64,000 nt of DNA from Pseudomonas sp. Irchel s3h14 (GCF_900187425.1 NZ_FYDJ01000024.1:1-64000); one strand, 5' to 3'; positions 1 to 8,860 are shown, counted from the stretch's first letter. The notes: generated from the letters alone by a model not told the origin. Numbers and translations: made by a program.

Positions 1-55
1 GCAGAACGACCCAGTCTTTGAAGTCGCTTTCGTATCGCTTGCCCATTTTGGACAT
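1..55 (-). CDS. Partial N-terminus, possibly transposase OrfA (HTH type)
   Basis: Only the first 18 codons lie in the window, reading MSKMGKRYESDFKDWVVL and continuing past base 1. The ATG is at 55-53 on the minus strand, and a GGTGA ribosome-binding-like stretch lies about 10 bases upstream. The lysine/arginine-rich start with 'Y-x-x-x-F-K' resembles the opening of the helix-turn-helix OrfA of IS3-type elements, as I remember that family. The segment is too short to be certain. Another small DNA-binding protein is possible. Confidence 0.4.
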   Translation of the reverse strand, partial: MSKMGKRYESDFKDWVVL

Positions 56-208
56 TTGTTATTCACCTTCGCCCTCTTGAATGATTGAGTCAATCAACAA
101 GGGCGACAGGTAGCCTGACACGGAGGGCGTTTGCCAAAAGGGACTCGCTGTAAGAGCGAAACCATTAGCAGCCGTTACCGCAGCAACGGATATGTACACA
201 GAAAAGAA
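56..208. other. Non-coding stretch with two small hairpins, possible IS end
   Basis: No credible gene lies between the transposase-like start and the chemoreceptor stop. Two perfect short stems stand out: TCGCT/AGCGA around 149-163 and CCGTT/AACGG around 173-190. This could be the end of an insertion element or a structured RNA. A cobalamin-riboswitch reading was considered and rejected because the B12-box does not match. Confidence 0.3.
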
Positions 209-2173
209 TCAAAGCCGAAAGTGCCCCACCATCCCCTTCAACTCAACCCCCAACTGCGCCAACTCAATACTGGAAGCCGCATTCCCCTGCATCGCCAACG
301 AAGACTGATCCGCACTGGCCCGAATACTCGTAACACTGCGATTAATCTCCTCAGCCACTGAACTCTGCTCCTCGGCAGCCGCTGCAATCTGCTGGTTCAT
401 CTGCTGAATCAAAGACACTGCCGCCGCAATACTCCCCAGCGCACTCTCAGTCTGCAACGCATCACTCACCGCCAGCTTCACCAGCTCGCCACTGTTCTGA
501 ATCTGCTGAACAGAAGACTGAGCCGCCGAGCGCAAGGCACTCACCAGTCGTTCAATCTCCTCGGTCGATTGCTGCGTGCGCTTGGCCAGGGCCCGCACTT
601 CATCGGCCACCACCGCAAAGCCCCTGCCCTGCTCGCCGGCTCGAGCCGCCTCGATCGCGGCGTTGAGGGCCAACAGATTGGTCTGTTCGGCCACACTCTT
701 GATGACGCTCAGTACCGTGCCGATGTTCTGGATTTCCGCACTCAAACTTTCGATGCTCGAACTGGCCGAAGTAGCTGAATCCGCCAACTGCTCGATCCGC
801 GCCATGCTCTGGCGCACCACCTGCTGACCACTTTCAACCTTGCCATCCGCCGTCTGCGCCGCCTGAGCGGCCTCCTCCGCGTTACGCGCAACGTCGTGCA
901 CGGTGGCGGTCATCTGATTCATCGCGGTAGCAACCTGTTCGGTTTCTTCCTTCTGGCTGCTGACTTCAAGATTGGTCTGCTCGGTCACCGCCGACAGCGA
1001 CTGCGCTGAACTGGCCAACTGCTCGATACCCGCCTGCAAACCGCTGACAATACTGCTAAGCCCCGCGCCCATCTGCTGCATGGCCTGCATCAGCTGCCCG
1101 ATCTCATCACGTCGGGTCACTTCAACCGTCGCACTCAAATCGCCAGAGGCAATCTGTTGAGCAACACGGATCACACTGCGCAGCGGTGCCACGATCAACC
1201 GGGTAATCACCCAGGCCGCAATCAGCCCGACCAGCAGTGCCAGCGCCGAGGAACCGATGATCAGCAGCGAGTTCTTTTTCAGCTCCGCCTGCATCGACTG
1301 GTCTTCGGCGATATAGGCCTGATCCACCCGCTCCACCACCTGAGCGGCGCGCTGATGGAGTTGCTCATAGACGGTTTTTTCCTGCGCCAGCAGGCCGGTG
1401 TACTCGGCGAGTTTTTCGCTGAATCCGCCAATGTGCCCGACCACTTCATTGAGGACCGTCAGGTAACCCTCATCCTTGACCGTGGTTTTCAGCTGCTCGG
1501 CCTGGGTCAGTGCCTGGTCGGCCTGCTCAATCTTGCCCTGCCCTGCGCTGTCGTCGCCCTTGCGGCTCAGGTCCAGGCGCACACGCGCTTCGTTCATGGC
1601 TTGCAACATCAACCGCGACACCTGGCTGACCTGATTGGCCTGTTCGATGAACTGACCACCGTCCTTGCCTTCGGATTCCTTCAAGGTATAAGCGCCGTCA
1701 TCGGCCAGCCCGGCCTGCAGCACGTCGAGGTTATTGGCCACGCTGGACACCGACCAACTGGCCATCTCCAGTGCCAGGTCCTTGGCCTGGCTGAGCGAAA
1801 CGAACTCGTCAAAGGCCTTACGGTAAGCCCCCAAGGACTGCTCGACGTCACTCATCACCGGCACGTTGGCCGCAGACGCCGCTTTCAGCTGGGTTGCAAG
1901 AGCGATCAGGCCGTCAACGCCCTCGCGCAGCGCGTCAGCGGTTTTCGGGTTGCCGTGCAAGGCGTATTCCTGCTCGAGCAGTCTCACCTTGAGCAAACCG
2001 CTGTTGAGCGACGACATCTGCTTGAGCCCGTCGAAGCGCTGGCTGATGGTTTGCAGGGACCATACGCCGATGGCCGCCACCAAGGCTGTCAACAGCAGCA
2101 CCAGTACAAACCCGACACCCAGTTTTTTCGCCATACCGAGGTTGGCAAAACGTCCTTGCACGGCCGAAATCAT
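209..2173 (-). CDS. Methyl-accepting chemotaxis protein with helical periplasmic sensor
   Basis: This is a chemoreceptor of about 654 residues that passes ligand signals to CheA/CheW at the inner membrane. After a short cytoplasmic start there is a transmembrane helix (VGFVLVLLLTALVAAIGVW). A long, almost entirely helical periplasmic region of about 260 residues follows, a size typical of HBM (helical bimodular) sensors such as McpS of P. putida. Next come a second membrane helix, a HAMP domain (RLIVAPLRSV) and the signalling hairpin with EQTNLLALNAAIEAARAGE. I chose the ATG at 2173 over an upstream extension because AGGGGAC lies about 9 bases before it and the extension lacks membrane-protein character. 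The ligand cannot be read from sequence; HBM receptors often bind organic acids. Confidence 0.9.
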   Translation of the reverse strand: MISAVQGRFANLGMAKKLGVGFVLVLLLTALVAAIGVWSLQTISQRFDGLKQMSSLNSGLLKVRLLEQEYALHGNPKTADALREGVDGLIALATQLKAASAANVPVMSDVEQSLGAYRKAFDEFVSLSQAKDLALEMASWSVSSVANNLDVLQAGLADDGAYTLKESEGKDGGQFIEQANQVSQVSRLMLQAMNEARVRLDLSRKGDDSAGQGKIEQADQALTQAEQLKTTVKDEGYLTVLNEVVGHIGGFSEKLAEYTGLLAQEKTVYEQLHQRAAQVVERVDQAYIAEDQSMQAELKKNSLLIIGSSALALLVGLIAAWVITRLIVAPLRSVIRVAQQIASGDLSATVEVTRRDEIGQLMQAMQQMGAGLSSIVSGLQAGIEQLASSAQSLSAVTEQTNLEVSSQKEETEQVATAMNQMTATVHDVARNAEEAAQAAQTADGKVESGQQVVRQSMARIEQLADSATSASSSIESLSAEIQNIGTVLSVIKSVAEQTNLLALNAAIEAARAGEQGRGFAVVADEVRALAKRTQQSTEEIERLVSALRSAAQSSVQQIQNSGELVKLAVSDALQTESALGSIAAAVSLIQQMNQQIAAAAEEQSSVAEEINRSVTSIRASADQSSLAMQGNAASSIELAQLGVELKGMVGHFRL

Positions 2174-2281
2174 TGCACTTAGTCCCCTGATATAGTCTGT
2201 TGACGCAGATTCGCAACGGGCCTGTATCAACACAAGTCTCTGGCGTCGGAATAATGGCAAAAAGCTACGCTTACGTCGTTT

Positions 2282-3673
2282 TCAGAACGCTTGAGGTCGA
2301 TCCAGAGCGGTGGCCTGAAAAAACGCCCGGGCTCGCGGATCACAGGCATAGGCCACATTGATACGCTGCCAGTCACTGGCCTCTGCGGTGGGACTGAATG
2401 CCGTCGCAGAAGACAACAAAACACCGAAGCGCTGGGCTTGTTTGCGCACCTGAGCGTAGTCGGACATCCGCGATCGCGCCCAGATGAACAGGCCTCCGAC
2501 CGGCTTGCCGAACACCTCCCATTCGGCGTCTTCAAGCACTTGCAACGCAGCCTCCCTGTCATTGCTCAAACGCTGGCGCTGGCGCTGGACCAATTTGCGG
2601 TAGGCACCGCTGGCTAAAAGGCTTGCCAGCACCGACTCGCAAAACCGTGAAGCGCCCATACTGCTGATCATCTTGACCTCGGCCAGCCGCGAAATAACCC
2701 CGGCGCCGGCCACTACAAAACCGACCCGCAACGAACTGCTGAGGGTTTTGGAGTAGCTGCCGACGTAGATCACGTTGTCATCGATACCCAACGCAGCGAG
2801 GCGCGTACCGGGGCCGCTGTGCAAATCCGCATAGACGTCATCCTCGATGACCAGAAGGCCATAGGTTTTAGCCAGTTGCAGAACCCGCTGCGCCACCGCC
2901 GGCGCCAGGCTGCTGCCAGTGGGATTGTGATAGAAGCTATTGATGAAGATCCCACAGGGCCTGTACTTAACCAGCAGTGCCTCAAGCGCTTCAATGTCCG
3001 GTCCGTGCGGGGTTCGCGGCACCTCGATCATGCTGACACCGTGCAGCCTGAGCAGGTCGAACAGCAAGGAATAGCCGGGATTCTCCACCACCACGCAATC
3101 ACCCGGCTTGAACAAGGTCCGCACGATCAGGTCCAGCCCATGACTGGCCCCCGCCGTTGTCAGGATCCGGCTTTCCTCCACCAGGATATCGAGCTGTTTC
3201 AGCCGTTTGTTGATCTGCTGGCGCAAGGCTGACAGGCCCAGCGGCGTGCTGTAGTTGAACAGGCCGGCCATGTCGGTGCGGCTGACCTGGCAGATCGCGT
3301 AGCTCAGGTCGTCAGTTTCGCGCCAGCTCTCGGGCAGTCCGCCACACCCCAGTTTGAGTTCGCCCGAGGTGCGGCCCTGCTTCACTTCTGCCCCCTCGAA
3401 CCTGGGGCAATCCTGTTGCCCCTGAGCGGCCAGCGCTGGCATGGCGACAATGAAACCGGCGCCATGACGCGACGCCAGCACCCCTTGAGCCACCAGACGC
3501 TCACAGGCCTCAACGACGCTGGACTGACTGAGCAAATTGATCCGGGCGATTTGCCGCACGGAAGGCAAACGCGTCCCCGGCGGCACCTCGCCACGGCAAA
3601 GCCAGCAGGTTAGCGCGTCGACGATTTGCTGTACGACCGGCACCAATGCCTGTCGATCGATTCTCAACTCCAT
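2282..3673 (-). CDS. MocR-type GntR regulator with aminotransferase domain
   Basis: This regulator of about 463 residues has two parts. Residues 1-80 form a GntR winged helix (GTRLPSVRQIARINLLSQSS). Residues about 105-455 form a fold-type I PLP aminotransferase domain with the HNPTG motif and a SYSKT motif whose Lys309 should bind PLP. MocR proteins sense PLP or amino-containing effectors through this domain. The ATG at 3673 lies 11 bases after AGGAG. A TTG two codons upstream has tighter spacing and is an alternative. The gene lies 108 bases upstream of the chemoreceptor start on the same strand, so co-transcription is possible. Its target is unknown. Confidence 0.88.
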   Translation of the reverse strand: MELRIDRQALVPVVQQIVDALTCWLCRGEVPPGTRLPSVRQIARINLLSQSSVVEACERLVAQGVLASRHGAGFIVAMPALAAQGQQDCPRFEGAEVKQGRTSGELKLGCGGLPESWRETDDLSYAICQVSRTDMAGLFNYSTPLGLSALRQQINKRLKQLDILVEESRILTTAGASHGLDLIVRTLFKPGDCVVVENPGYSLLFDLLRLHGVSMIEVPRTPHGPDIEALEALLVKYRPCGIFINSFYHNPTGSSLAPAVAQRVLQLAKTYGLLVIEDDVYADLHSGPGTRLAALGIDDNVIYVGSYSKTLSSSLRVGFVVAGAGVISRLAEVKMISSMGASRFCESVLASLLASGAYRKLVQRQRQRLSNDREAALQVLEDAEWEVFGKPVGGLFIWARSRMSDYAQVRKQAQRFGVLLSSATAFSPTAEASDWQRINVAYACDPRARAFFQATALDRPQAF

Positions 3674-3805
3674 GAGCAAGCAAACTCCTGTCCGTTTTGC
3701 GGGAAACAGTTAATCACAGGAGCGCTCGATCAGCTGTGCGACAACGCCACTAAAACCGTCGGTTCTAACCATTTGAAACACATTGTCCGGCACCTTTAAG
3801 GAACC

Positions 3806-3837
3806 GAAAAAAAACCCGCACAAATGCGGGTTTTTTC
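3806..3837. terminator. Bidirectional rho-independent terminator
   Basis: The stem AACCCGCA/TGCGGGTT has a 4-base loop, flanked by an A-run on the left and TTTTTT on the right. It can terminate the SDR gene, which ends at 3858 on the minus strand, or transcription from the left. Confidence 0.85.
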
Positions 3838-3857
3838 CTACGTCGCAGTGCCTGGTT

Positions 3858-4619
3858 TCAGAACGCCGTGACACCACCGTCCACTGCCAGTGAATGCCCC
3901 GTGGTGAACGCCGCGCCGTCGCTGCACAGGTACAGCACCGCACTGGCAATTTCCTCGACCTTGCCGATGCGCCCGACGGGGTGCATGGCATTGGCGAACT
4001 CGCCTTTCTTTGGGTCGGCTTCATAGGCGCGACGGAACATGTCGGTGTCGATCACTGCCGGACATACCGCGTTCACCCGAATCTTTTTCTTGGCGTATTC
4101 GATGGCCGCCGATTTGGTCAGGCCGATCACCGCATGTTTCGACGCCGCGTAAATACTCATCTTCGGCGCAGCCCCGAGGCCGGCCACCGATGCGGTGTTG
4201 ACGATTGCACCGCCGCCCTGGGCCAGCAACAACGGCAACTGGTACTTCATGCACAACCAGACGCCTTTGACGTTGACGCCCATGATCGCGTCGAACTCAT
4301 CGACCGTGCCTTCGGCCAACTTGCCTTTCTCGATCTCGATGCCAGCGTTGTTGAAGGCATAGTCGAGACGGCCGTAGGTATTGACCACTTCGTCCATCAG
4401 ATTTTTTACATCGCTTTCCAGCGTGACGTTGCAGCGCACGAAGGTGGCTTCGCCGCCAGCGGTACGAATCAGCGCTACCGTGCCCTCACCACCCGCCACG
4501 TCCAGGTCAGCCACTACCACTTTCAAGCCTTCAGCGGCGAACGCCTGGGCGGTCGCGCGGCCAATGCCATTGGCGGCGCCCGTTACAACGGCAACCTGGC
4601 CAGAAAACGTCATGCTCAT
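3858..4619 (-). CDS. SDR family NAD(P)-dependent oxidoreductase
   Basis: This is a classical short-chain dehydrogenase/reductase of 253 residues. The Rossmann cofactor motif TGAANGIG is at about 13-20, the NNAG motif at about 90-93, and the catalytic Ser144, Tyr157 and Lys161 (YAASK) are present. The C-terminus SLAVDGGVTAF is typical of glucose/ribitol-dehydrogenase-like SDRs. An acidic residue follows the second beta strand (VADLD), which favours NAD over NADP. It is soluble and lacks a signal peptide. It is divergent from the oxidoreductase at 4854, and an inverted repeat lies between them. The substrate is unknown. Confidence 0.88.
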   Translation of the reverse strand: MSMTFSGQVAVVTGAANGIGRATAQAFAAEGLKVVVADLDVAGGEGTVALIRTAGGEATFVRCNVTLESDVKNLMDEVVNTYGRLDYAFNNAGIEIEKGKLAEGTVDEFDAIMGVNVKGVWLCMKYQLPLLLAQGGGAIVNTASVAGLGAAPKMSIYAASKHAVIGLTKSAAIEYAKKKIRVNAVCPAVIDTDMFRRAYEADPKKGEFANAMHPVGRIGKVEEIASAVLYLCSDGAAFTTGHSLAVDGGVTAF

Positions 4620-4727
4620 TGTTATGCCCTCGAAGAGAAGATGCGGGGATCGCGTGTTCTCAATCTAGCCACAAGGGCCTGCGGCGCGGCAGCACTATCA
4701 GAAGGCCGGTTGGGTGCCCATGAGTGA

Positions 4728-4759
4728 CAGTGATAAAACTGCCGGCTCGACTATCACTG
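4728..4759. promoter_or_regulatory. Inverted repeat CAGTGATA-N16-TATCACTG, possible operator
   Basis: Perfect 8-base arms separated by 16 bases sit in the divergent intergenic region between the SDR and the NADP-dependent oxidoreductase. A regulator dimer or looped sites are plausible. No cognate regulator is adjacent. Confidence 0.4.
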
Positions 4760-4853
4760 CACTGGATCGATGTGCATTCGCCGCATCAGCCAAACTTGCG
4801 GCATCGTTCATGAAGGTCTATCAACAAGTCTTTATTCATCTTGAGTGCCTGTC

Positions 4854-5858
4854 ATGACTACCCAGACCAATCGCCAGTTCCTGCTCGCCAAACGTCCGGT
4901 GGGCGCGGCGACCCGCGAGACCTTCACCTATCAAGAAGTACCGGTCGGCGAACCGGCTGCGGGTCAGATCCTGGTCAAAAACGAATACCTGTCCCTGGAC
5001 CCGGCCATGCGTGGCTGGATGAACGAGGGCAAGTCCTACATCCCGCCGGTCGGTATCGGCGAAGTGATGCGCGCATTGGGCGTAGGCAAAGTCGTTGCCT
5101 CGAATAATCCGGGCTTCGCGGTCGGGGACTACGTCAACGGTGCCTTGGGTGTGCAGGATTACTTCCTCGGCGAGCCACGAGGTTTCTACAAGGTCGATCC
5201 GAAACTGGCGCCTCTGCCGCGCTATCTGTCGGCACTGGGCATGACCGGGATGACCGCTTATTTCGCCCTGCTCGATGTCGGCGCGCCAAAGGCTGGCGAC
5301 ACTGTGGTGCTGTCGGGCGCGGCCGGTGCGGTGGGCAGCATTGCCGGGCAGATCGCCAAGATCAAAGGCTGCCGCGTCATCGGCATTGCCGGGGGTGCGG
5401 ACAAATGCCAGTTCCTGATCGACGAACTGGGTTTTGACGGCGCCATCGATTACAAAAATGAAGACGTCCACGCCGGCCTCAAGCGCGAATGTCCGAAAGG
5501 CGTCGATGTGTATTTCGATAACGTCGGCGGCGATATCCTCGACGCGGTGTTGAGTCGTCTGGCCATGAAAGCGCGGGTGGTGATCTGTGGCGCCATCAGC
5601 CAGTACAACAACAAAGAAGCAGTCAAAGGCCCGGCCAACTACCTGTCGCTGCTGGTCAACCGTGCGCGGATGGAAGGTTTTGTGGTGATGGACTATGCCG
5701 CGCAGTTCGCCGCCGCCGGGCAGGAAATGGCCGGCTGGATGGCCAAGGGGCAGCTCAAAAGCAAGGAAGATATTGTTGAAGGACTGGAGACGTTCCCGGA
5801 GACGCTGATGAAATTGTTCAGCGGCGAGAATTTCGGGAAGTTGGTTCTGAAGGTTTAA
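4854..5858 (+). CDS. MDR-type NADP-dependent oxidoreductase (CurA-like)
   Basis: This soluble medium-chain reductase has 334 residues. It has the GroES-like N-terminal half with the LSLDPAMRGWMNE signature of the leukotriene B4 12-hydroxydehydrogenase / curcumin-reductase group. The nucleotide-binding motif VVLSGAAGAVGSIAGQIAKIKG follows, and there are no zinc ligands. Members reduce alpha,beta-unsaturated ketones with NADPH. The ATG at 4854 is preferred over an in-frame GTG at 4845, although the ribosome-binding site is weak for both. Divergent from the SDR gene. Confidence 0.9.
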   Translation: MTTQTNRQFLLAKRPVGAATRETFTYQEVPVGEPAAGQILVKNEYLSLDPAMRGWMNEGKSYIPPVGIGEVMRALGVGKVVASNNPGFAVGDYVNGALGVQDYFLGEPRGFYKVDPKLAPLPRYLSALGMTGMTAYFALLDVGAPKAGDTVVLSGAAGAVGSIAGQIAKIKGCRVIGIAGGADKCQFLIDELGFDGAIDYKNEDVHAGLKRECPKGVDVYFDNVGGDILDAVLSRLAMKARVVICGAISQYNNKEAVKGPANYLSLLVNRARMEGFVVMDYAAQFAAAGQEMAGWMAKGQLKSKEDIVEGLETFPETLMKLFSGENFGKLVLKV

Positions 5859-5862
5859 AAGC

Positions 5863-5953
5863 TTCGCGGGCAAGCCTCGCTCCTACAGGTTATGTGTCAT
5901 GCACGGATTATGTGACCGACACATGACCTGTAGGAGCGAGGCTTGCCCGCGAA
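5863..5953. repeat. REP doublet (family 1, GTAGGAGCGAGGCTTG type)
   Basis: The arm TTCGCGGGCAAGCCTCGCTC (continuing CTACAGG) is repeated in inverse orientation at the right end, with a variable centre. It sits between the convergent 3' ends of the oxidoreductase and pyrF and may serve as a terminator or mRNA-stabilising hairpin. Confidence 0.9.
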
Positions 5954-5972
5954 TGGTTTGAGCAGTCGCCGC

Positions 5973-6671
5973 TTAAGCCAGCTCTGCCACCACAGCTGCC
6001 AACGCCTTGGCCGGATCCGCGGCCTGGCTGATCGGACGGCCGATCACCAGATAATCGGAACCGGCATCCAGCGCCTGACGCGGGGTCAGAATGCGGCGCT
6101 GATCGTCCTGGGCGCTACCCGCCGGACGAATGCCCGGGGTCACCAGTTGCAGCGACGGGTGCGCCGATTTCAGGGCCTGGGCCTCCAGGGCCGAGCACAC
6201 CAGACCATCCATCCCGGCTTTTTCCGCCAACGCTGCCAGACGCAACACTTGCTCCTGCGGCTCGATATCCAGACCGATACCCGCCAGATCTTCACGTTCC
6301 ATGCTGGTCAACACGGTCACGCCGATCAGCAGTGGTTTCGGACCGGTGCGCTGGTCGAGCACTTCGCGGCACGCGGCCATCATGCGCAAACCACCGGAGC
6401 AGTGCACATTGACCATCCACACGCCCATTTCCGCAGCCGCCTTGACGGCCATGGCGGTGGTGTTCGGGATGTCATGGAACTTGAGGTCCAGAAACACTTC
6501 GAACCCCTTGTCACGCAGGGTGCCAACAATTTCCGAAGCGCAGCTGGTGAACAGTTCTTTACCGACTTTGACCCGGCACAGCTTCGGGTCCAACTGATCG
6601 GCCAGCTTCAGTGCGGCGTCACGGGTGGGGAAATCCAGGGCGACGATGATAGGAGTCTGGCAGGCGGACAT
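5973..6671 (-). CDS. pyrF: Orotidine 5'-phosphate decarboxylase
   Basis: The 232-residue protein converts OMP to UMP, the last step of de novo pyrimidine synthesis. The catalytic DxKxxD array is intact: LDLKFHDIPNT gives Asp62, Lys64 and Asp67. The N-terminal VALDFP strand and the C-terminal VIGRPI phosphate loop are also present. The ATG at 6671 starts MSACQTPIIVALD; a 32-residue upstream in-frame extension is unlike the family and was dropped. It is monocistronic, convergent with the gene on its left. Confidence 0.97.
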   Translation of the reverse strand: MSACQTPIIVALDFPTRDAALKLADQLDPKLCRVKVGKELFTSCASEIVGTLRDKGFEVFLDLKFHDIPNTTAMAVKAAAEMGVWMVNVHCSGGLRMMAACREVLDQRTGPKPLLIGVTVLTSMEREDLAGIGLDIEPQEQVLRLAALAEKAGMDGLVCSALEAQALKSAHPSLQLVTPGIRPAGSAQDDQRRILTPRQALDAGSDYLVIGRPISQAADPAKALAAVVAELA

Positions 6672-6903
6672 GAGTGGGCTCTCAGGCAGGTCGAAATCGG
6701 CGCGCATTGTAGCGGAACCAGCGCCTCTGCGGGACCCGATGATCGGTAATTCGTCGAGGCGGCTCAAGCAAGACTAGCCCTTGCACCCATTGTGTCGAGT
6801 CGGATACACACATGACACGCCTGCAACACCCTTCAACGTTACCTTCGGCAGCCGCAACACGTCCTACAGCACTTCCCGCCTCCGGGCCGGACGCCTATGC
6901 TGA

Positions 6904-6934
6904 AACCACAACCTCGCAGCCCATCTTTGTGGTT
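6904..6934 (+). promoter_or_regulatory. Hairpin AACCACAA/TTGTGGTT in leader of response regulator
   Basis: A perfect 8-base stem with a 15-base loop ends 17 bases before the assigned ATG of the response regulator. It could hold back the weak ribosome-binding site or be an operator. Function is inferred only. Confidence 0.3.
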
Positions 6935-6951
6935 GGCAGCCTACCTGGCAG

Positions 6952-7722
6952 ATGAACGCACGCATGCACAACCTCCTCGCACCTGTGAATGACGATCAAA
7001 AAGCACCCGGTGATGACAAACGCTGGAGCATTCGCGCCCTGATCGTCGACGATGACGTCCCGATCCGCGAACTGATGATCGACTATCTGGCCCGGTTCAA
7101 CATTCACGCCAGCGGCGTCACCGATGGCGCCGCGATGCGCCTGGCGCTGCAAGCGGAACATTTCGACGTGGTGGTGCTCGACCTGATGCTGCCCGGCGAA
7201 GACGGTTTGTCACTGTGCCGCTGGCTCCGCGCCGAATCGGACATCCCGATTCTGATGCTCACCGCCCGCTGCGAACCCACCGACCGGATCATCGGCCTGG
7301 AACTGGGCGCCGACGACTACATGGCCAAGCCGTTCGAGCCCCGCGAACTGGTGGCGCGCATCCAGACGATCCTGCGCCGGGTACGCGACGATCGCACCGA
7401 ACAACGGGCCAACATCCGTTTCGACAACTGGCGCCTGAACAGCGTGCTGCGCCAGTTGATCGCTGCCGATGGCCTGGTGGTGCCGTTGTCCAACGCCGAG
7501 TTCCGATTGCTCTGGGTGTTCATCGAACGTCCGCGTCGGGTACTCAGCCGCGAACAACTGCTGGACGCCGCTCGCGGTCGCTCGATCGAAGCCTTTGATC
7601 GCAGCATCGACTTGCTGGTCTCGCGCCTGCGCCAGAAACTGGGTGATGACCCGAAAGCCCCGCAGTTGATCAAGACCGTTCGCGGTGAGGGATACCTGTT
7701 CGACGCCCGAGACATCGGCTGA
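6952..7722 (+). CDS. OmpR/PhoB-family response regulator
   Basis: The 256-residue regulator has a receiver domain at about 27-140 (acidic VDDD, phospho-acceptor Asp in VLDLMLPGEDG, Lys in MAKPFEP). A winged-helix DNA-binding domain follows at about 155-250 (LSREQLLD, IDLLVSRLRQKLGDD, IKTVRGEGYLF). The N-terminus carries an extra 25 residues before the receiver core. The ribosome-binding site is weak, so a start at Met5 is possible. The gene overlaps the kinase by one base (TGATG), so the pair is translationally coupled. Confidence 0.93.
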   Translation: MNARMHNLLAPVNDDQKAPGDDKRWSIRALIVDDDVPIRELMIDYLARFNIHASGVTDGAAMRLALQAEHFDVVVLDLMLPGEDGLSLCRWLRAESDIPILMLTARCEPTDRIIGLELGADDYMAKPFEPRELVARIQTILRRVRDDRTEQRANIRFDNWRLNSVLRQLIAADGLVVPLSNAEFRLLWVFIERPRRVLSREQLLDAARGRSIEAFDRSIDLLVSRLRQKLGDDPKAPQLIKTVRGEGYLFDARDIG

Positions 7723-8771
7723 TGCGTGCGCGCTTCGATACGCTTTTCGGCCGCCTGTTTGGCATGCTGCTGGTGGCGATCATCCTGGCGCACTTGTTGG
7801 CGTTTTTCTGGTTTCACTATTACGGCCCGCCGCCGCCCCCTCCGCCGCCGGGGTTTTCCGAAAACGTCGACGGACAGCGCCCGCCAATGGACCCGCGCTT
7901 CGGAAATCGGCCACCGCGACCGTGGTTCGGCGGCCCTTTGGTGCCACTGACCTTTCAACTGGTCTCGCTGATCATCGCCGCCTGGTACGGCGCCAAACTG
8001 CTGAGCCGGCCGATCCAGCGGTTGAGCGATGCTGCCGAGCGCCTGAGCGAAAACCTCGACAGCCCGCCTCTGGATGAGTCCGGCCCTCGGGAAGCACGGC
8101 AAGCGGCACACACCTTCAACAAGATGCAGCAACGCATTCGTGAACAAGTGCAGCAACGCTCGCGGATGCTTGGCGCCGTATCCCACGACCTGCGCACGCC
8201 GCTGTCGCGGCTCAAGCTGCGGCTGGAGCAGATCGACGACAACAAATTGCAAGGCCAGATGCGTCAGGATCTGGACGACATGATCGGCATGCTCGACGCC
8301 ACGCTCACCTACCTGCACGAGCAGCGCACCAGTGAGGCCCTGCAGTGGATGGACGTGCAGGCGCTGGTCGAATCCCTGAGTGAAAACGCCCAGGACCAGG
8401 GCGCCGATGTGCTCACCAGCGGCCACTGCGCACCGCTGCAAGTGCAACCGATGGCCTTGCGTTCGTGCATCAACAACCTGCTGGACAATGCCCTGCGCTA
8501 TGCCGGGCAGGCAATGATTACGCTTGAAGACTCGCGCGAAACCCTGGTGATCCGGGTCATCGACCATGGGCCGGGTATTGCGGCGGATAAACGTGAAGCC
8601 GTGTTCGAGCCGTTCTTTCGTCTGGAAGGATCGCGCAACCGCAACTCAGGCGGGGTCGGGCTGGGCATGACCATCGCCCGCGAAGCGGCCGAACGCCTGG
8701 GTGGGCAGTTGAGCCTGGAAGAAACGCCCGGTGGTGGCCTGACAGCAGTGATTCGTCTGCCCCGATCCTGA
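7722..8771 (+). CDS. Sensor histidine kinase with proline-rich periplasmic loop
   Basis: This 349-residue EnvZ-type kinase has one transmembrane helix (FGMLLVAIILAHLLAFFWF). A short external loop of about 40 residues follows, made largely of proline and including a run of eight prolines, and then a second membrane helix. HAMP, HisKA (VSHDLRTPLSRLK) and HATPase domains (N-box NNLLDNALRYA, G-boxes DHGPGI and GGVGLGM) come next. There is no room for a folded sensor domain, so input probably comes from the loop itself, the membrane or a partner. Such a proline run usually needs elongation factor P for efficient translation. It is coupled to the preceding regulator and followed by an EF-hand gene that also carries proline tracts. 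Confidence 0.92.
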   Translation: MRARFDTLFGRLFGMLLVAIILAHLLAFFWFHYYGPPPPPPPPGFSENVDGQRPPMDPRFGNRPPRPWFGGPLVPLTFQLVSLIIAAWYGAKLLSRPIQRLSDAAERLSENLDSPPLDESGPREARQAAHTFNKMQQRIREQVQQRSRMLGAVSHDLRTPLSRLKLRLEQIDDNKLQGQMRQDLDDMIGMLDATLTYLHEQRTSEALQWMDVQALVESLSENAQDQGADVLTSGHCAPLQVQPMALRSCINNLLDNALRYAGQAMITLEDSRETLVIRVIDHGPGIAADKREAVFEPFFRLEGSRNRNSGGVGLGMTIAREAAERLGGQLSLEETPGGGLTAVIRLPRS

Positions 8772-8782
8772 TCACCGCTCTG

Positions 8783-8798
8783 TGTACCGCTCGGTACA
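8783..8798 (+). promoter_or_regulatory. Dyad TGTACCG-N2-CGGTACA upstream of EF-hand gene
   Basis: A perfect 7-base-arm palindrome begins 12 bases after the kinase stop and lies about 100 bases before the EF-hand ATG. It is well placed to be an operator or promoter element for that gene, perhaps bound by the adjacent response regulator. Confidence 0.4.
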
Positions 8799-8840
8799 AA
8801 CCTCACATACCCACGACAACTTGCCCCTTGAGGCTGCATA

Positions 8841-8860
8841 AGCCGGTGCTCCCACCGGCT
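8841..8860 (+). promoter_or_regulatory. Hairpin AGCCGGTG/CACCGGCT before EF-hand gene
   Basis: An 8-base GC-rich stem with a 4-base loop and no T-run ends 10 bases before the AAGGAG ribosome-binding site. It is more likely a leader hairpin protecting or modulating the transcript than a terminator. Confidence 0.45.

Noticed and set aside
100..200. Cobalamin riboswitch reading of the left-edge hairpins
   Set aside because: The conserved B12-box and G-rich core are not present, and the downstream gene on either strand is not B12-related.
131..361. 76-residue plus-strand frame at the left edge
   Set aside because: It crosses the hairpins and the chemoreceptor 3' end, lacks a ribosome-binding site and resembles no family.
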